A stretch of DNA of 64,000 nt, taken from positions 4,152,001 through 4,216,000 of the forward strand of contig NZ_CP049905.1 of assembly GCF_011305535.1 (NCBI RefSeq), written 5' to 3'. This DNA comes from Diaphorobacter sp. HDW4B. GTDB lineage: Bacteria; Pseudomonadota; Gammaproteobacteria; Burkholderiales; Burkholderiaceae_C. The notes under the pieces were generated by a model, which worked only from the letters and a program-made list of their open reading frames with translations, had not been told where the DNA came from and did not search any database. Position 1 is the first letter of the stretch; the number at the start of each line of letters is the position of its first letter. Both the position numbers and the translations under genes were made by a program. Shown piece by piece: positions 9,445 through 18,241 of the stretch.

Positions 9445-9837
9445 CTAGGTGAGATTTTCCGGATCGTCGTAGGGCAGATCGTCGGGCTCGACGTTCACAT
9501 AGTCTGGCTCGGGCATGGAGGTCAATCGAACGGCAGCGACGTCCGCGTCTCCGTTGAGCACGGCCTTTGAAACACGGTGCATGCCGTCCATCACACGCCC
9601 ATCCGGGCACAGGATGATCGGATACGCCAGATCGGCCTCTTGCACCAGACGCATGTGGTCGATGATGTCCTGCGTCGTGGGATGCGCGTCACTGAACCAG
9701 TAGGCCTCGTTCAACTCGCGAATCTGGCTGAGCGGAACGCGTTGAACCGGAAGCTCGCGCGCGAGTCGCACGAGGCGATGCACGTCCCACGCCAACAGGC
9801 CGCGTGCATCGCGTCGAAAGTGATATTGCTGTCGCAT
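9445..9837 (-). CDS. ParB-N-like domain protein
   Basis: A 130-residue protein with LCPDGRVMDGMHRVSKA, the pattern of ParB/sulfiredoxin-like N-terminal nuclease or CTPase folds (P-D-G-x-x-x-D-G-x-H-R). It lacks the DNA-binding and dimerisation domains of a true ParB, so a partitioning role is unlikely. The C-terminus is acidic. Function unknown. Confidence 0.7.
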   Translation of the reverse strand: MRQQYHFRRDARGLLAWDVHRLVRLARELPVQRVPLSQIRELNEAYWFSDAHPTTQDIIDHMRLVQEADLAYPIILCPDGRVMDGMHRVSKAVLNGDADVAAVRLTSMPEPDYVNVEPDDLPYDDPENLT

Positions 9838-9849
9838 GCCGCCAGTGCG

Positions 9850-10485
9850 TCAATCTGCCGTGAATCCGGCCTTCACATGGCTGCCGTCGCAATACGGCTT
9901 GTTCTGCGAATGTCCGCATCGGCACAGCCACACGTCGGTCACCTTGTTGATGGTGGTGCCGGTGCCGCTCACCATCTCCAGCGCGCCGGTGACATGCAGT
10001 GGACCGTTGGGCGTCGGGTCGATGGTCAGCGTGCCGTTGCGCTTGTCCAGCGCATCGAACTTCTTGGCCGCTGGCTCGCCAGTCGCATGAAAGCCGATCG
10101 CCACATGCGTGTGATCGCAGAACGGCTTGTTTTTCGATGCGCCACAGCGGCACAGCGTGGCGCGAAAGCCTTCATCGGTGCCCTTGATGTCGAGCGGCGC
10201 ATGAAACGCCAGCGGTCCGTTCTCGCGGATATGCACGAGATTGACGACCGGGGCCTTCTCCAGCGCATCGCCATTGGGTGCCTTGCACTGGATCGCGCCG
10301 GAAGGGCAGTTGTGCGCAATCTCCAGCACTTCGGCGGCTGACGCATTTTCCGGGTGAATCCACTCGCCGACCACATTGGGCACGAACACATCGGGCCGGT
10401 TGAGCACGCAGTTGCGTGAATGAATGCAGCGCGTGCCATCGAATTCAATGGTCACGTCCGCCGATTTGACAACTTCCTTGGACAT
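9850..10485 (-). CDS. CDGSH iron-sulfur domain protein with ferredoxin-like N-terminus
   Basis: A 211-residue protein. The N-terminal domain has GTRCIHSRNC and HNCPSGAIQC, the DUF1271-type ferredoxin-like Cys set. Two CDGSH-type [2Fe-2S] motifs follow: CRCGASKNKPFCDHTH (about 131-146) and CRCGHSQNKPYCDGSH (about 187-202), each with the three Cys and one His ligands. Such proteins are thought to act in electron transfer or redox sensing in the cytoplasm; the partner is unknown. Confidence 0.88.
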   Translation of the reverse strand: MSKEVVKSADVTIEFDGTRCIHSRNCVLNRPDVFVPNVVGEWIHPENASAAEVLEIAHNCPSGAIQCKAPNGDALEKAPVVNLVHIRENGPLAFHAPLDIKGTDEGFRATLCRCGASKNKPFCDHTHVAIGFHATGEPAAKKFDALDKRNGTLTIDPTPNGPLHVTGALEMVSGTGTTINKVTDVWLCRCGHSQNKPYCDGSHVKAGFTAD

Positions 10486-10612
10486 CGTGGGTTCCTTGTT
10501 TGCGTTGCGCGAACTTGTCGTTTATCCCCGCACGATAGCCGCGTTCACGCCGAAAGCACGTAGGACAAGAGGAAGCCGTGGTCTGGATTCGTGAACCAGG
10601 ATTGCGAGCGGC

Positions 10613-11212
10613 TCAAGCCTGCTTCTCGAACACCAGCGTGCGGTTGTTGGCCGGCATGGCATGGTCTTGCAGCAGGCTCAGCGAGTGTTTTTGCGCGAGC
10701 GCCACCACCTCTTCAAAATCCCGGATGCCACTGAGAGGATCACGTTGTCGCAGCATGGCATCGAATGCGCGGTTGCTGTCGCTGGTGAACGCACCGCCGT
10801 AGTTGAACGGCCCGTAGATCACGAATCGTCCGCCTGCGGGAAGACGTTGCCCGACCATCTCCACCATGCGCTCCACCAGCGGCCACGACACGATGTGCGT
10901 GGTGTTGCTGGTGAATGCGGCGTCGAATGTTCCACTGGGCCATGCATTGGCATCGCTCAGATCGACCACCACGGGTGCGCGCAGATTGGACGCAGGCTGC
11001 TGCGCATGCCACGCCAGAATGCCCGGATGGTTCTGCTCCAGATCGCTGGTCTGCCAAGTCAGATGCGGCAGGCGCGGCGCAAAGAACACGCTGTGCTGAC
11101 CTGTGCCGGAGCCGATTTCCAGCACATTGGTGCTGTGGGCAAAGGCGGTTTTCAACACATCGAGAATGGGTGCCTGGTTGTTGGCGCAGGCTTGGGAGAA
11201 GGGTGGGATCAT
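10613..11212 (-). CDS. DUF938 SAM-dependent methyltransferase
   Basis: A 199-residue class I methyltransferase fold with motif I VLEIGSGTGQH near residue 30, an acidic post-motif region and FTSNTTHIVSW, typical of DUF938. The start at 11212 (MIPPFSQ) overlaps the upstream hydrolase stop in an ATGA junction, so the two are translationally coupled. The substrate is unknown. A longer in-frame start exists but would lie inside the hydrolase gene. Confidence 0.88.
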   Translation of the reverse strand: MIPPFSQACANNQAPILDVLKTAFAHSTNVLEIGSGTGQHSVFFAPRLPHLTWQTSDLEQNHPGILAWHAQQPASNLRAPVVVDLSDANAWPSGTFDAAFTSNTTHIVSWPLVERMVEMVGQRLPAGGRFVIYGPFNYGGAFTSDSNRAFDAMLRQRDPLSGIRDFEEVVALAQKHSLSLLQDHAMPANNRTLVFEKQA

Positions 11213-11901
11213 GTCGGTAGGTTTTGGAAAAATGCACAAACGGCTTCCGCGGATTGCAGCGGGTTGGTTTGCAGCAGCAGATGGGGTCCGGGAATGTCGA
11301 TGATGCGGCAATGCGAAATATTCCGCACGACCTGCTCGGCTGCCACGCGGGGCATGAGGCGATCATTTGCCGCGCGCAGATACAGTGTCGGCACGCGGAT
11401 GCGGCTGCAATCACAGTGATTCAGCCGCAATGCAGTGCGCGCGCGAAATCGCAGGAGGTCGGCGGAAACACTGCGGAGAGCCGCTTGCAGCGATTGTTCG
11501 AGCTGCCGAGTTGTCCAAGGGCCGAACAGCCACCATGACAGCAAGTGTCGAGGGGCATGGTGAACCGGCAGCAAGGACAGAGCAGGTGTCAGCAGAGCGA
11601 GGTCGGGCAGCGGGCTTTGGCAAAAGCTTGCGCACAGAACCAAGCCCACAAGATTGGCGGGCGGCTTGTTTGCAATGGCCAGCGCCACGGGGCCGGAGAA
11701 GGATTCACCCAGAAGCACGAACGGTCTGTTGCTTGGCAGTTGGGCGCGGACCCATTGCTCCAGTTCGGCATAGCCCAACAACTGATCGGTTGGGTACGCA
11801 ATGGCGACAGCCGACTCGAATGCTGTGCAGGCCGAAAGAAAATCGGCGTGCATGGTCGCCGTTCCGTCCAGACCGGGAAGCAATACGAGATCGGTCACCA
11901 A
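11209..11901 (-). CDS. alpha/beta hydrolase
   Basis: A 230-residue cytoplasmic hydrolase. The nucleophile elbow is GESFSG (Ser about residue 68), the acid is in AANDRLMP and the histidine in GPHLLLQ. The N-terminal LLPGLDGTATM supplies the oxyanion region. The substrate is unknown. It is the first gene of a two-gene unit with the DUF938 methyltransferase (ATGA overlap). Confidence 0.87.
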   Translation of the reverse strand: MVTDLVLLPGLDGTATMHADFLSACTAFESAVAIAYPTDQLLGYAELEQWVRAQLPSNRPFVLLGESFSGPVALAIANKPPANLVGLVLCASFCQSPLPDLALLTPALSLLPVHHAPRHLLSWWLFGPWTTRQLEQSLQAALRSVSADLLRFRARTALRLNHCDCSRIRVPTLYLRAANDRLMPRVAAEQVVRNISHCRIIDIPGPHLLLQTNPLQSAEAVCAFFQNLPT

Positions 11902-11964
11902 GGCTCCTGAAGATAGATTGGTGCATCATCGCATCAATCCAACATTCAAAGATCGGCCTTTCGA

Positions 11965-12708
11965 ATGCTCGCCAGCGATTTCATCATTGATCTATCGGTG
12001 CTCAAGGAGCGCATCCCGACGCCGGATGCGTACCCATTCAATCTGCCGTTTGTTCGTGATCTGGAGCGGTTGAAGATCGATCCCAAGGTGACGTTGTTTG
12101 TGGGCGAGAACGGGTCGGGGAAGTCCACTTTGCTGGAGGCGATTGCGGTGGCGATGGGTTTCAATCCAGAAGGTGGCAGCCGCAATTTTCGATTTTCCAC
12201 ACGTGCATCGCATTCGGAATTGCATCAATGCCTTCGCATCGCGAAAGGCTTCAAGCGGCCACGCGATGGGTATTTTCTGCGCGCAGAGAGCTTTTTCAAC
12301 GTTGCTTCGGAAATTGAAAATCTTGACAGGGAAGAGTCCTTTGGGCCACCTGTGATCACGTCATATGGTGGTCACTCGCTGCACGAGCAGTCGCACGGGG
12401 AATCGTTCATCACCCTGCTAGAAAAACGGTTTGGTGGACTGGGTCTCTACATCCTCGACGAACCCGAAGCGGCCCTGTCGCCGCAGCGCCAGCTCACGGC
12501 TTTGAAGCGCATGCATGCGCTGGTGAAGCAGCGCTCGCAGTTCATCATTGCCACGCACTCGCCCATTTTGATGGCCTACCCGGGGGCGCTCATCTACCAG
12601 TTTTCATCGGAGGGCGTGCGGCAGGTTGCGTACCGCGAGACCGAGCATTTCAAGGTGATGCGCGAGTTCATGCTCGATCCCGAAGCCGCTGTGAAAACGC
12701 TGCTGTAG
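11965..12708 (+). CDS. AAA family ATPase (SMC/ABC-like)
   Basis: A 247-residue stand-alone ABC-type ATPase. Walker A is GENGSGKST (about 46-54), a signature-like SHGE follows, Walker B is LYILDEPEAAL and the H-loop lies in ATHSP. The family (COG3910 type) resembles Rad50/SMC heads without the coiled coil. No partner gene is adjacent, so a defence or repair role cannot be assigned. Confidence 0.85.
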   Translation: MLASDFIIDLSVLKERIPTPDAYPFNLPFVRDLERLKIDPKVTLFVGENGSGKSTLLEAIAVAMGFNPEGGSRNFRFSTRASHSELHQCLRIAKGFKRPRDGYFLRAESFFNVASEIENLDREESFGPPVITSYGGHSLHEQSHGESFITLLEKRFGGLGLYILDEPEAALSPQRQLTALKRMHALVKQRSQFIIATHSPILMAYPGALIYQFSSEGVRQVAYRETEHFKVMREFMLDPEAAVKTLL

Positions 12709-12715
12709 CGCGCGT

Positions 12716-12749
12716 GAAAAAGCCCGTGACTCCTGCGAGCCACGGGCTT
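12716..12749 (-). terminator. terminator of the amidase gene
   Basis: AAGCCCGTG (12720-12728) pairs with CACGGGCTT (12741-12749). On the - strand the stem is followed by a run of T. It separates two convergent genes. Confidence 0.85.
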
Positions 12750-12773
12750 GGTGCTGACAAGGCAAGGCGCGAT

Positions 12774-14081
12774 TTAGCGCAGTGACTCCACCTGCGATTG
12801 CAATGTCGCGCACATGGCAAGCAGGTCGCGGTCGCGGTGGCGGCGTGCCACGACCATCAGGCCGACGGGCAACTGTCCGGTGCCGACGCGGATCGGCAGC
12901 GACATGGCGGGCAGGTCGTAGAAGTTGAACACCGATGTGTTGCGCAACACCAGCATGTTGGCTTGGTTGAACGCGTCGGCGGTGGACAGGCTTTCGATGG
13001 TGGGCGCAACGATGGCCACGGTGGGAAGCATCAGCAATTCGCAGTCGGCGATGCGTGCATCGAGTGACTGCTGCAGTTGTGCGCGTGCGCGTTGCAGGCC
13101 GACGTAGTGCGCGGCGGGAATGGTCTCTCCGCGCTGGATGCGTGCGAGCACGAACGGGTCGATTTCATTGGGTTGGGTCGCCAGCGTTTCGGCGTGAATG
13201 TGTGCTGCTTCGGCGGCGGTCAGCGTGCCGTTTTCCTGCAGCCTGAAAGGGGCGCTGCACCAGTCGTCGAGCTGCATGTCGTCCACGCGGCAGCCCGCTT
13301 TTGACAGCGCTGCCACCACTTGCTCGAATGCGGCTTGCACGGCGGCATCGGTTTGGGTGAACAGCAGCCCGCGAGGAATGCCGATGCGCAGGCCGCGCAC
13401 TTCGCGCACGGGCAGCGTGCCAAGTGGCTGGCCACTCATCACGGCGTCGGTCTGTGCGCAATCCAGCACGTTGTTGGCGAGTGGGCCAACGGTGTCCAGA
13501 CTGAACGACAGCGGAAATGCGCCGTCACGCGGCACGCGGCTTTGGGTGGGTTTGAAACCTGTCACGCCATTCAGCGCAGAGGGAATGCGCACGGAGCCGC
13601 CGGTGTCGGAGCCGATCGAGATTTCCGACAGCCCGCGCGCGACCGCCACACCTGCACCGGAGGACGAGCCGCCAGGAATGCGTGTCACATCACGCGCATT
13701 GCCGGGCGTGCCGTAGTGCGGATTGATGCCGATGCCCGAGAACGCAAACTCGGTCATGTTGGTCTTGCCGATGATGACTGCACCCGCCTGGCGCAGACGC
13801 TGCACGATGAGCGCATCCTGCTTGGCAGGCGCTGCGGACTTCAATACGGCAGAGCCTGCGGTGGTGACTTCACCGGCGATGTCGTACAGATCCTTGACGG
13901 AGACGATGCGGCCGTCGAGCGGGCCGAGCGTGATGCCGCTTTTCGCGCGCTCGTCCGCAGCGCGCGCGGCGGCGAGGGCGCTTTGCTCATACACATGGGT
14001 GAAAATGCGGTGGCCTTCGTCGCCGGTGTCCTGAATGGCTGCGAGCGTCTGCTCGGTGCGCTTGGTGGAGCTGGTCTGCAT
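12774..14081 (-). CDS. amidase (amidase signature family)
   Basis: A 435-residue enzyme that hydrolyses an amide or urea-type bond, cytoplasmic by sequence. The Ser-cisSer-Lys triad is visible: Lys in VSVKDLYDIAG, cis-Ser in GGSSSGAG and the nucleophile in IGSDTGGSVRIP. It is similar to GatA and allophanate-type hydrolases, but no gatB or gatC is nearby, so it is not the tRNA amidotransferase subunit. The start at 14081 (MQTSSTK) avoids overlap with the upstream gene. Confidence 0.9.
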   Translation of the reverse strand: MQTSSTKRTEQTLAAIQDTGDEGHRIFTHVYEQSALAAARAADERAKSGITLGPLDGRIVSVKDLYDIAGEVTTAGSAVLKSAAPAKQDALIVQRLRQAGAVIIGKTNMTEFAFSGIGINPHYGTPGNARDVTRIPGGSSSGAGVAVARGLSEISIGSDTGGSVRIPSALNGVTGFKPTQSRVPRDGAFPLSFSLDTVGPLANNVLDCAQTDAVMSGQPLGTLPVREVRGLRIGIPRGLLFTQTDAAVQAAFEQVVAALSKAGCRVDDMQLDDWCSAPFRLQENGTLTAAEAAHIHAETLATQPNEIDPFVLARIQRGETIPAAHYVGLQRARAQLQQSLDARIADCELLMLPTVAIVAPTIESLSTADAFNQANMLVLRNTSVFNFYDLPAMSLPIRVGTGQLPVGLMVVARRHRDRDLLAMCATLQSQVESLR

Positions 14082-14177
14082 GTCGTACGGTCCTCTGTGG
14101 TCACGCCACTGCATTGGCTGGCGGTCGAAACAGAGATCGTACTGCGGCATCTGGCTCGCGGGAGAAAGAAGCCGCAA

Positions 14178-15332
14178 TCAGGTGTGAGAGATGAGCGCCG
14201 TGCCGAGCAGCAGCCACTGCAGGGTCAGAATCACATTGCTGGTTGCAAACAGCGCAAAGCGATGCAGCACATGGTTGTAGGTCAGGTGCACAAAGCTGTG
14301 CAGCACGCGCAGCACCACGTAGGCCCAGGCGAGGGTCACCAGCCAGGTGCTCTGCACGCCGGTGACGTAGGTGAGCACGCAGACCACATAGAAAAGCATC
14401 GGCAGTTCGAGCAGGTTCATGTAGTTGCGGTTGGCGAGGATGAGGGCCTCCGGCAGCGGGCCCGATTCACCGTATGCGAACTGGTCGATGTCCGCCTCGC
14501 CGCGCAGGGTGGCGCGCACGCGGCGGCAGGCGATGTTCACGGCCATGCACATGGTCCATGCCGCCAGCGCGAACAGGGGCCAGAGAATCGCGGGGGAGTT
14601 CGGCATGCTGAGGTTCCTTGGCGGTGGAGCGGGTGGGGCAACGCGGGTTGCGCAATCGGCGCTGCTGGCATCGCATGACTCGGCATTTTGCACGGGACGC
14701 TCTTCAGGCTGGGGCGGGGCAGGCGCTGCGCTTTCGAAGCGGACGGTCATGACCGGGCGCTCGCTCAGTTCCTGAATTTTCCACGCATAGTCACCCTTGC
14801 CGAAGAGAGGAGTGGAATGCGCGTTGTGCGAGAGGACCTTGGCGTTGCTTGGCAGGTGGATCTTCAAGGTGCCGTTGGGCTGGATGTGGAGGGAGGACAG
14901 CTCCTTCAGATTTCCTTCCTTGACGGCGTTCGATGCAATGGTGGTGACGCCCGTGTTCGGGTCGGTGACGATCTGCAGAAAGTTGAACAGATGCGTCGAT
15001 TCGGTGGCCGCCCGCTTGCCTTCGCTTTGCAGCTCGAAACGCCCGTTGCCGACGTACACGGCCTTCTTGACCTCGGGGTTGCTGCGGATCTTGATCGCTT
15101 CGTTGTCGAGATCCTGCTTGGCCTTTTCGTTCAGTCCACCGAGCTTGGCCAACTGAACGATGGCGGGCACATCGACGGCCGTTCCGGCGAACTTGTAGCT
15201 GTAGCTGGCATCGGCCTGGTAGTCGATCTCGGCGGTGAATTTTTCGGGGACCATGCATGCGCCCAGCATGATCGATAAGGAGGCGAAGCCCGCGAGTCTG
15301 ACGATTTTTTTGAGCATGTTGGTCTGCGGCAA
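14178..15332 (-). CDS. lipoprotein fused in frame to a MAPEG membrane protein
   Basis: A 384-residue ORF with two unrelated halves. Residues 1-200 have a lipoprotein signal with lipobox LGAC (Cys near 26) and a soluble domain. A Pro/Ala-rich linker (about 203-242) leads to a C-terminal part with four hydrophobic segments and RNYMNLLELPMLFY, typical of the MAPEG family. An internal ATG at 14606 preceded by AAGGA could start the MAPEG part separately (14178-14606). It may therefore be one fused protein or two genes read in the same frame. Confidence 0.75.
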   Translation of the reverse strand: MPQTNMLKKIVRLAGFASLSIMLGACMVPEKFTAEIDYQADASYSYKFAGTAVDVPAIVQLAKLGGLNEKAKQDLDNEAIKIRSNPEVKKAVYVGNGRFELQSEGKRAATESTHLFNFLQIVTDPNTGVTTIASNAVKEGNLKELSSLHIQPNGTLKIHLPSNAKVLSHNAHSTPLFGKGDYAWKIQELSERPVMTVRFESAAPAPPQPEERPVQNAESCDASSADCATRVAPPAPPPRNLSMPNSPAILWPLFALAAWTMCMAVNIACRRVRATLRGEADIDQFAYGESGPLPEALILANRNYMNLLELPMLFYVVCVLTYVTGVQSTWLVTLAWAYVVLRVLHSFVHLTYNHVLHRFALFATSNVILTLQWLLLGTALISHT

Positions 15333-15486
15333 AAGTGATCGAAAGATCGTATTCAGAGCATTTGCGCAGACCCCTTGTTCAGGTCAATGCATGGGACCGA
15401 AACTGGGTGCTGGAAAGTGGATCAAGGTCACGAAATATGAGGTGCTCCGTAGAGGGGAAACATGCATTGCATGTTGTAGCCAGCGC

Positions 15487-15517
15487 GCAAAAAAGAAAAC
15501 CGCCCGAAGGCGGTTTT
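15487..15517 (-). terminator. terminator of class I fumarase gene
   Basis: A 9-bp stem (15496-15504 with 15509-15517, loop CGAA), followed on the - strand by TCTTTTTT. It lies 28 bases after the fumarase stop. Confidence 0.9.
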
Positions 15518-15544
15518 GGCAGGCGCGGGGTTCGCGGTGCGGGC

Positions 15545-17098
15545 TTATTCAGCCGCGACAGCGATGCCCTTGAATTCGCCCGAAGCGATGCGCTTGCTCC
15601 ACTCGGCTGGGCCGGTGATGTGGGCGCTGGTGCCACCGGAGTCCACGGCCACGGTCACGGGCATGTCGACCACGTCGAATTCGTAGATGGCTTCCATGCC
15701 CAGATCTTCGAAGCCCACCACGGTGGCGTGCTTGATGGCCTTGGAGACCAGGTAAGCCGCGCCGCCCACAGCCATCAGGTATGCACTCTTGTGGTTCTTG
15801 ATGGATTCGATGGCGACCGGGCCGCGCTCGGCCTTGCCGATCATGGCGATGAGGCCGGTCTGCTCCAGCATCATGTCGGTGAACTTGTCCATGCGGGTGG
15901 CGGTCGTCGGGCCGGCTGGGCCAACGGCTTCGTCACGCACGGGATCAACCGGACCGACGTAGTAGATCACGCGGTTGGTGAAGTCCACGGGCAGCTTTTC
16001 GCCCTTGGCCAGCATGTCCTGGATGCGCTTGTGTGCAGCGTCGCGGCCGGTCAGCATCTTGCCGTTCAAGAGCAGCGTGTCGCCCGGCTTCCAGCTGGCG
16101 ACTTCTTCCTTGGTCAGCTTGTTCAGGTCGACCTTCTTGGACTTGTTGTAGTCCGGTGCCCAGTCGATCTTGGGCCACAGGTCGAGCGATGGAGCGTCCA
16201 GATACACCGGGCCGGAGCCGTCGAGCACGAAGTGCGCGTGACGGGTTGCGGCGCAGTTCGGGATCATCGCCACGGGCTTGGAGGCCGCGTGCGTCGGGTA
16301 CATCTTGATCTTGATGTCCAGCACCGTTGCCAGACCGCCCAGACCTTGCGCGCCGATGCCGAGGGCGTTGACCTTCTCGTAGAGTTCCAAGCGCAGCTCT
16401 TCGACCTGATCGAGCTTCTCGCCGCGTGCCGACTTGGCCTGCAGCTCGTACATGTCCAGGTCTTCCATCAGGCTTTCCTTGGCGAGCAGAACGGCCTTTT
16501 CTGCCGTGCCGCCAATGCCGATGCCGAGCATGCCCGGTGGGCACCAGCCCGCGCCCATTGTGGGAACGGTCTTCAGAACCCAGTCGACCAGGCTGTCGCT
16601 GGGGTTCATCATGATCATCTTGGACTTGTTCTCCGAGCCGCCGCCCTTGGCCGCCACGGTGATGTCCACGGTGTTGCCGGGAACGATCTGCACGTTGATC
16701 ACGGCAGGGGTGTTGTCCTTGGTGTTCTTGCGGGCGAAGTGCGGATCGGCCACGACGGACGCGCGCAGCGTGTTGTCGGGGTGGTTGTAGCCACGGCGCA
16801 CGCCTTCGTTGATGGCGTCTTCGAGGCCGGCGGTGAAGCCTTCCCACTTGACGTCCATGCCGACCTTCAGGAACACATTGACGATGCCGGTGTCCTGGCA
16901 GATCGGACGATGGCCGGTGGCGGACATCTTGGAGTTGGTCAGGATCTGCGCCATCGCATCCTTGGCCGCAGGGCTTTGCTCGCGTTCATAGGCGCGGGCC
17001 AGATGCTGGATGTAGTCAGCGGGGTGGTAGTAGCTGATGTACTGGAGGGCACCTGCGATCGAGTCGATCAGGTCCTGCTGGCGGATGGTTGTGGTCAT
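15545..17098 (-). CDS. fumarate hydratase, class I
   Basis: A 517-residue oxygen-sensitive [4Fe-4S] fumarase of the TCA cycle, interconverting fumarate and malate. Candidate cluster cysteines are in ICQDTG (Cys67), GWCPPGM and NCAATRH. N-terminal alpha and C-terminal beta domains are in one chain, as in FumA/FumB. The ATG at 17098 is preceded by GCTTCACG and there is a dedicated terminator. A class II enzyme (fumC) is encoded 1.1 kb away, so the organism has both iron-dependent and iron-independent forms. Confidence 0.96.
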   Translation of the reverse strand: MTTTIRQQDLIDSIAGALQYISYYHPADYIQHLARAYEREQSPAAKDAMAQILTNSKMSATGHRPICQDTGIVNVFLKVGMDVKWEGFTAGLEDAINEGVRRGYNHPDNTLRASVVADPHFARKNTKDNTPAVINVQIVPGNTVDITVAAKGGGSENKSKMIMMNPSDSLVDWVLKTVPTMGAGWCPPGMLGIGIGGTAEKAVLLAKESLMEDLDMYELQAKSARGEKLDQVEELRLELYEKVNALGIGAQGLGGLATVLDIKIKMYPTHAASKPVAMIPNCAATRHAHFVLDGSGPVYLDAPSLDLWPKIDWAPDYNKSKKVDLNKLTKEEVASWKPGDTLLLNGKMLTGRDAAHKRIQDMLAKGEKLPVDFTNRVIYYVGPVDPVRDEAVGPAGPTTATRMDKFTDMMLEQTGLIAMIGKAERGPVAIESIKNHKSAYLMAVGGAAYLVSKAIKHATVVGFEDLGMEAIYEFDVVDMPVTVAVDSGGTSAHITGPAEWSKRIASGEFKGIAVAAE

Positions 17099-17280
17099 CG
17101 TGAAGCTTGCTAGGGTTTTAGGAACGCGCCGGGGGAAGCGCAGAGAAAACCTGCCAATTATCCGCTGAAGCGCCCAAACGCTGCCGGGAAAACCCGAGAA
17201 GTCTTATAGAGGACTCGACCGCTTGCCGCATCGCGGAATGGTTGAGGCCTTGTGCCTGTCATGTAACCGCTGCCAGTCAA

Positions 17281-17310
17281 ACAACAAAAAGGCACCCGCT
17301 CGGGGTGCCT
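17281..17310 (-). terminator. terminator of the DUF3617 gene
   Basis: GGCACCC (17291-17297) pairs with GGGTGCC (17303-17309), followed on the - strand by TTTTTGTTG. Confidence 0.88.
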
Positions 17311-17347
17311 GCGTCCCGTCAGCCAGACGGTGGAATGCGTGCCGGAC

Positions 17348-17905
17348 TTACTTCTTCTGAGGCGCTTGCTGGGGCTGGGCCATGCTCAGCAGGTTCATTT
17401 TCTGGCCGTTGACGATCACGTCGCCGGGCTTCTGGTCGGCCTTGCACGGGCCGATCCACTTGGCGACCATGACGGATTTGGATGTCGAGATTCCAGCCAT
17501 CGGCGGATTGAAGGTCGAGTCGGCGGACAGGGTGTATTCCTTCTCGAAGTCACCCGAGGTGACGCTCTTGGTCTCCAGCTTCGAGGGGCCCATCTGGCAG
17601 ATCGAGTGGCCGATGTACTTGCCGCCGTCCTTCTTGTTCTCGTTCTTGTCACACTTCATGTTGTTCATCATGCCGCTGCCCATCTTCTGCAGCACCTTGT
17701 CGCTGGCAGTGTCCACGCACTGCTGCATCACCTGTTCGGGGTTCTTGGTGGTGCCCGTGGTGCCGCTGGTGGTGATCTGCCACAGGCCCGCCTTGCGGGT
17801 GGGCATGTCCTGGGCGGAGGCCGTCAGGGGCAGGGCACCCGCGACAAGGAAGAGCATGGCAGCGGCCTTGACGGAGCGAGTGGAAAGTGGGCGGAACAGG
17901 TTCAT
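17348..17905 (-). CDS. DUF3617 family exported protein
   Basis: A 185-residue protein with an N-terminal signal peptide ending near ASAQD and the DUF3617 pattern (KAGLWQITTS, later CQMGPSKLE). It has four conserved cysteines likely to form disulfides in the periplasm. Function unknown. It lies between the two fumarase genes, divergent from fumC. Confidence 0.85.
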   Translation of the reverse strand: MNLFRPLSTRSVKAAAMLFLVAGALPLTASAQDMPTRKAGLWQITTSGTTGTTKNPEQVMQQCVDTASDKVLQKMGSGMMNNMKCDKNENKKDGGKYIGHSICQMGPSKLETKSVTSGDFEKEYTLSADSTFNPPMAGISTSKSVMVAKWIGPCKADQKPGDVIVNGQKMNLLSMAQPQQAPQKK

Positions 17906-18241
17906 GTCGGATTCCTCTTGGATCAGTGGATGAAGAAAGAAAAAAGAGACTCTGCCGTTGCGTTGATGGCTCGGGCTGTTGTGGTGCGAGCGGGGTTCGC
18001 GGGGATTATTGGCTGATTGAGGTCATTTGCAGCCGCAAATTTCGTAACTGAATATCGCAAGCCTGTCGCGCCATCGTGGTTTCTGGCGACTGCGCTAGCA
18101 TGTTGATAGAAGAACGTGACCACGTTCTGACAGGTTTCCATCCCTGCGGCTTGCTCCAGCCAGCGTCCTTGACTCGCTTCCTTTCGGACGAACTGCCAGC
18201 CACGCGCACCGCTTTTGTTTGTTCTCTCAAGGAGTATTCCC
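17906..18241. other. divergent intergenic region, DUF3617 / fumC
   Basis: 336 bases without a supported gene. It should hold the promoters of the - strand DUF3617 gene and the + strand fumC. I see no clear regulator palindrome. Short ORFs here look like noise. Confidence 0.5.

Noticed and set aside
15335-17113. 592-codon + strand open frame opposite class I fumarase
   Set aside because: Antisense shadow of fumarase; no ribosome site and no recognisable domain.
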